From Polyangium jinanense (GTDB taxonomy: Bacteria; Myxococcota; Polyangia; Polyangiales; Polyangiaceae), in assembly GCF_028435365.1 (NCBI RefSeq), contig NZ_JAGTJJ010000017.1:1-64000 (forward strand): DNA of 64,000 nt, in the 5' to 3' direction. Each line of letters begins with the position of its first letter. The first letter of the stretch is position 1. The notes below the pieces were generated by a model, which did not search any database, was not told the origin of the DNA, and worked only from the letters and a program-made list of their open reading frames with translations. Positions 61,586 to 64,000 of this stretch are shown piece by piece. A program made the translations under genes and the position numbers.

Positions 61586-62506
61586 ATGAAAATGACCCCC
61601 GTGCAGCGAGAGACGTTGACCGACGGGACGGTGCGCTTGCGCGGCAGTTCCTGCGCGTATCTGTTCACGCGCCCGAGGCCGAGGGCCACGCTCGTCACCA
61701 TCACCGGCCGCGACGTCGACGAGCTCGGGGACGCACCGACGGCCGAGGTTGACGCCGAGATCCAGCGCTTCGGCGCGCCCCTCCTGCTCTTCGTGGACCC
61801 GAGCGCGGCCACGAGCGTCGCGAACGCCGTGGCCGACCGCTGGACGAGCTGGTTCGCACGCCGCCGCTCGGTCCTCGAGCGCGTCGACATCCTTGTGAGC
61901 TCCCGCTACCTGGAGCTCACGGTCGCCTGGAGCCGCCATTACTCCGGCGCCGGGGACCTGATCCGCATCCACAACGACCCGGCGCGTTTCGACGTCCTGC
62001 TCGCGTCCGCGGCCCCCGGCGCCCAGCGCCCTGCTCCTTCGCGTTTCACGGAGCCGGCGGCGCCGATCCAGCGCACCCGCGCCGCGGACGGCGCCCTCGC
62101 GCTTTCGAGCCTGGGCCTCACGTTCGGCCTTTCGAGCCCCGGGGACGGCGCCCTCTACACGACGATCCGCGGCGTCGATCGAGGTCAGCTCGGCGGCATG
62201 CCCTTCGACGAGATCTTCGCGCGGATGCCTGCGTCCGGCGCGCCGATCACGCTCTTCGTCGACACGCGTGGCGCCTCCGCGCCGGCCGAGATCGTACGCG
62301 ACAGCTGGAGCGCATGGTTTTCCGCGGCCCGCGCGCGGCTCCGGCGCGTCTTCGTGCTCGTCGACTCGGGCGCCGTGCGGTTCAACGTGGCCATGGCGAA
62401 ACACGGCTCGAACACGGACGCACTCGTCGCCATCCATACCGATCCCGGGGATTTTGCGCGCGCGGCGCAGAGCCTTTTGCCCGGTTTCGTTCTTCCGCCG
62501 GTCTGA
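61586..62506 (+). CDS. Two-lobed protein with internal duplication
   Basis: 306 aa from ATG 61586. Two halves (about 1-140 and 165-306) have the same pattern: a GVDxGQL/GRDVDEL loop, then (A/S)GAPxxLFVD, a WxxWFxxxRxxLxRVxxLVxS segment and a DPxxF near the end. This is clear internal duplication of a domain of about 130 residues that resembles STAS-like or SpoIIAA-like folds; the family is not certain. The protein has no signal and no membrane helix, so it is cytoplasmic. Divergent from the PEGA gene, with about 200 bp between. Confidence 0.72.
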   Translation: MKMTPVQRETLTDGTVRLRGSSCAYLFTRPRPRATLVTITGRDVDELGDAPTAEVDAEIQRFGAPLLLFVDPSAATSVANAVADRWTSWFARRRSVLERVDILVSSRYLELTVAWSRHYSGAGDLIRIHNDPARFDVLLASAAPGAQRPAPSRFTEPAAPIQRTRAADGALALSSLGLTFGLSSPGDGALYTTIRGVDRGQLGGMPFDEIFARMPASGAPITLFVDTRGASAPAEIVRDSWSAWFSAARARLRRVFVLVDSGAVRFNVAMAKHGSNTDALVAIHTDPGDFARAAQSLLPGFVLPPV

Positions 62507-62549
62507 CGTGAAACTAGCTCCCTCGGCAGGACCGTGTTCCAATCGTGGG

Positions 62550-63095
62550 ATGCGCCGCTCGCTCCCGCTCGCGCTTGCCGGGCTTTTGATCGGCTCGTTC
62601 GCCTCGGCCGAGGAGTCGACCTCGAAGACGCCGCCCCCCGCAGGCGCGTCCGCGCCCGCCGCGCCCAGGGCGCCCGTGAAGAAGGCCCGGAAGGCGAAGA
62701 AGGCGAAGAAGCGTGATCCGAAGGCGCCCGTCGCGAGCTCGCCGAGCTTTCAAATTCTCGCGAGCGGCGTGAGCCGCGTGTGGATCGAGGTCAGCGAGAA
62801 GGTCGACGTGACCGAGCACAAGGCCGAAGGGCGGATCGCGTACCGCTTGAAGGGCGTCGTGGTGCCCACGCGGACGAACCGCCTGCCGCTCGAGACGATG
62901 TTTTTCCAGACGCCCGTCGGTCGCGTGCTGCTCGTCGAGCTCGACGACGGCGACGTGGATCTCGTGGTCGAGCTGAAGCAGCCGAGCACGCCGAGTTACA
63001 AGCTCGTCGAGACGGAAGGCGGCGTGACGCTGCAGGTCGATTTCCCGGCGTCCGCTACGTCGAAGCAAGCTCCCGCCGAAGGGGCGACGCGCTGA
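62550..63095 (+). CDS. Exported AMIN-like domain protein
   Basis: 181 aa. Signal peptide (LALAGLLIGSFASAEE), a Pro/Ala linker, a Lys/Ala run (KKARKAKKAKKRDPK) and a beta-rich domain (IEVSEKVDVTEHKAEGRIAYRLKGVVVP, VLLVELDDGDVDLVVELKQ, YKLVETEGGVTLQVDF) that follows the AMIN-domain pattern of proteins that localise to the cell envelope. It stops at 63095, and the LptD-like gene begins at once. The two probably work in outer-membrane assembly. Confidence 0.75.
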   Translation: MRRSLPLALAGLLIGSFASAEESTSKTPPPAGASAPAAPRAPVKKARKAKKAKKRDPKAPVASSPSFQILASGVSRVWIEVSEKVDVTEHKAEGRIAYRLKGVVVPTRTNRLPLETMFFQTPVGRVLLVELDDGDVDLVVELKQPSTPSYKLVETEGGVTLQVDFPASATSKQAPAEGATR

Positions 63096-63103
63096 ACCGA
63101 CGC

Positions 63104-64000
63104 GTGGTCGCCGCGGCGCTCGGGTTCGCCGCATGGATTTCGGGGACGCCTTCGCGCGGGCAGGACAAACCCGGCGTGCAGCGCGAGGTGCAGTTCCGCG
63201 CCGACGAGGCGCGCGCGGATCCCGAGCGTGGCGAGGTCGAGCTCGAAGGCGGCGTGGTCGTGACGTACGACCGCTTCCGGCTCACGAGCCGCAAGCTCGC
63301 GATCACGCTCGGCCCGAGCGCGGTCGAGATGCGCGGGACGGCGAAGATCTTGCACTGCCCTTGCAAGGATCCGCCCGTTTCGCTGGAGATCTCGGGGGCG
63401 CGGGCGACGGGGCAGGGGGACCTCGAGCTCCGATGGCCGCGGCTCTACTTCGGGCCCATCCCGGTGTTCATTCTGCCGTGGCTCCTCGTGCGGCCCGCGG
63501 ATCGCGTGGGGCTCTTGCCGCCGCGGTTCGCGATGCGCGGCGACGACGGCGCGCTCCTCGGCGCAGGCGCACGGTTTCCCTGGCGCGGCGCGGACGGGAA
63601 GTTGCGCGCGGTCGAGCTCTACGCGTCGGGATACGTGCAGGGAGGCGTGGAGCTCGGCGCGCGGATCGAGGGGCCCACGATGACGGGGCGGTTCACGTGG
63701 GATCGGCTCCGGCAGGATCGGTTCGTCGCGGATACACACGGGTTCGTCCGGACGGACGCGCGGCCGGACGTGCGGATCGCCTGGGATCTGGATGCAATCC
63801 GGGGTGCGCGGGGGCTCGTGGCGACGCCCTCGCTCACGGCGGCGGCGCAGCCGTTCGACGTGGGCGCGGCCAGCGTGACGATGCAAGTCTCACCGGGTCG
63901 AGGCGTGGGCGCGATCCTCGGGACCGGGCTCACGGCGAGGGCGCGGCGTGGGGAAGGGCCGATCGTTTGGGGTCCAACGGCGTTCGCCGGGGCCTCGGGC
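63104..64000 (+). CDS. LptD/OstA-like outer-membrane protein (partial)
   Basis: The frame is open from 63092 to the window end (299 codons from GTG 63104; a CTG at 63092 overlaps the previous stop). The N-terminal part has OstA/LptA-like beta sheets (QFRADEARADPERGEVELEGGVVVTYDRFRLTSRKLAI) and a Cys pair (LHCPCKDPP). Then the LptD-type stretch LRWPRLYFGPIPVFILPWLLVRPADRVGLLPPRF and barrel strands follow. LptD proteins place lipopolysaccharide in the outer membrane. The rest of the gene lies outside the window, so completeness and true start cannot be told. Confidence 0.78.
   Translation, partial: MVAAALGFAAWISGTPSRGQDKPGVQREVQFRADEARADPERGEVELEGGVVVTYDRFRLTSRKLAITLGPSAVEMRGTAKILHCPCKDPPVSLEISGARATGQGDLELRWPRLYFGPIPVFILPWLLVRPADRVGLLPPRFAMRGDDGALLGAGARFPWRGADGKLRAVELYASGYVQGGVELGARIEGPTMTGRFTWDRLRQDRFVADTHGFVRTDARPDVRIAWDLDAIRGARGLVATPSLTAAAQPFDVGAASVTMQVSPGRGVGAILGTGLTARARRGEGPIVWGPTAFAGASG

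Overview
The window looks like chromosomal DNA of a large-genome, high-GC myxobacterium (Myxococcota; a Polyangiaceae-type organism is my inference). The grounds are the very high GC with strong third-position bias, a eukaryote-like Ser/Thr kinase with a Pro-rich N-terminus, many lipoproteins and Cys-rich secreted proteins, a MYXO-CTERM-like tail, a TMTC-like glycosyltransferase, a nucleotide-transporter/HEAT/cNMP fusion, and ExbB/ExbD modules of the 1+2 type used by gliding motors. I found no rRNA, tRNA, CRISPR array, transposase or phage genes.

Layout. 1-249: part of a hairpin-array repeat. 250-7065 (minus): a probable type VI secretion accessory and effector module (Ser/Thr kinase, DUF2169 protein, LysM-muramidase, PAAR-like spike tip) plus a YceI-like lipoprotein. 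7110-13449: metabolic and cell-surface genes (cupin, SDR, methyltransferase, DUF3089 hydrolase, ADP-ribosylglycohydrolase-like lipoprotein, two lipoproteins). 13450-15034: a protoglobin and a small membrane protein behind what looks like a decayed gene. 15035-15352: the second copy of the hairpin-array repeat. 15475-21198: a divergent H+-pyrophosphatase and a SWIM/SNF2 helicase. 21266-27001: two divergent proton-channel operons, each with one ExbB/TolQ and two ExbD/TolR proteins. 27013-30265 (minus): glycerate kinase, a secreted protein and an HD phosphohydrolase in a chain of overlapping genes.

30569-39896 (plus): an XPB-N-like protein, two overlapping antiporter-type membrane proteins, a zinc-ribbon membrane protein and an active/inactive pair of M16 peptidases. 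39958-42031 (minus): a lipoprotein and a DUF6600-like protein. 42269-45545 (plus): an OmpA-type protein and a TMTC-like protein. 45550-50105 (minus): the transporter/HEAT/cNMP fusion and menB. 50344-55647: secreted and outer-membrane proteins and an unusual propeller-BRCT-pentapeptide protein. 55649-63095: a zinc-ribbon regulator, a serine-hydrolase-like lipoprotein, two paralogous Cys-rich lipoproteins, a PEGA protein, a two-lobed duplicated protein and an AMIN-like protein. 63104-64000: the start of an LptD/OstA-like gene that runs off the window.

The strongest unexplained signal is the pair of hairpin-array repeats at 1-249 and 15035-15352. They align without gaps over about 228 bp (about 25 differences by hand count), and eight of the differences form four compensatory pairs that keep stems intact. 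Each copy starts directly after a TGA stop codon.
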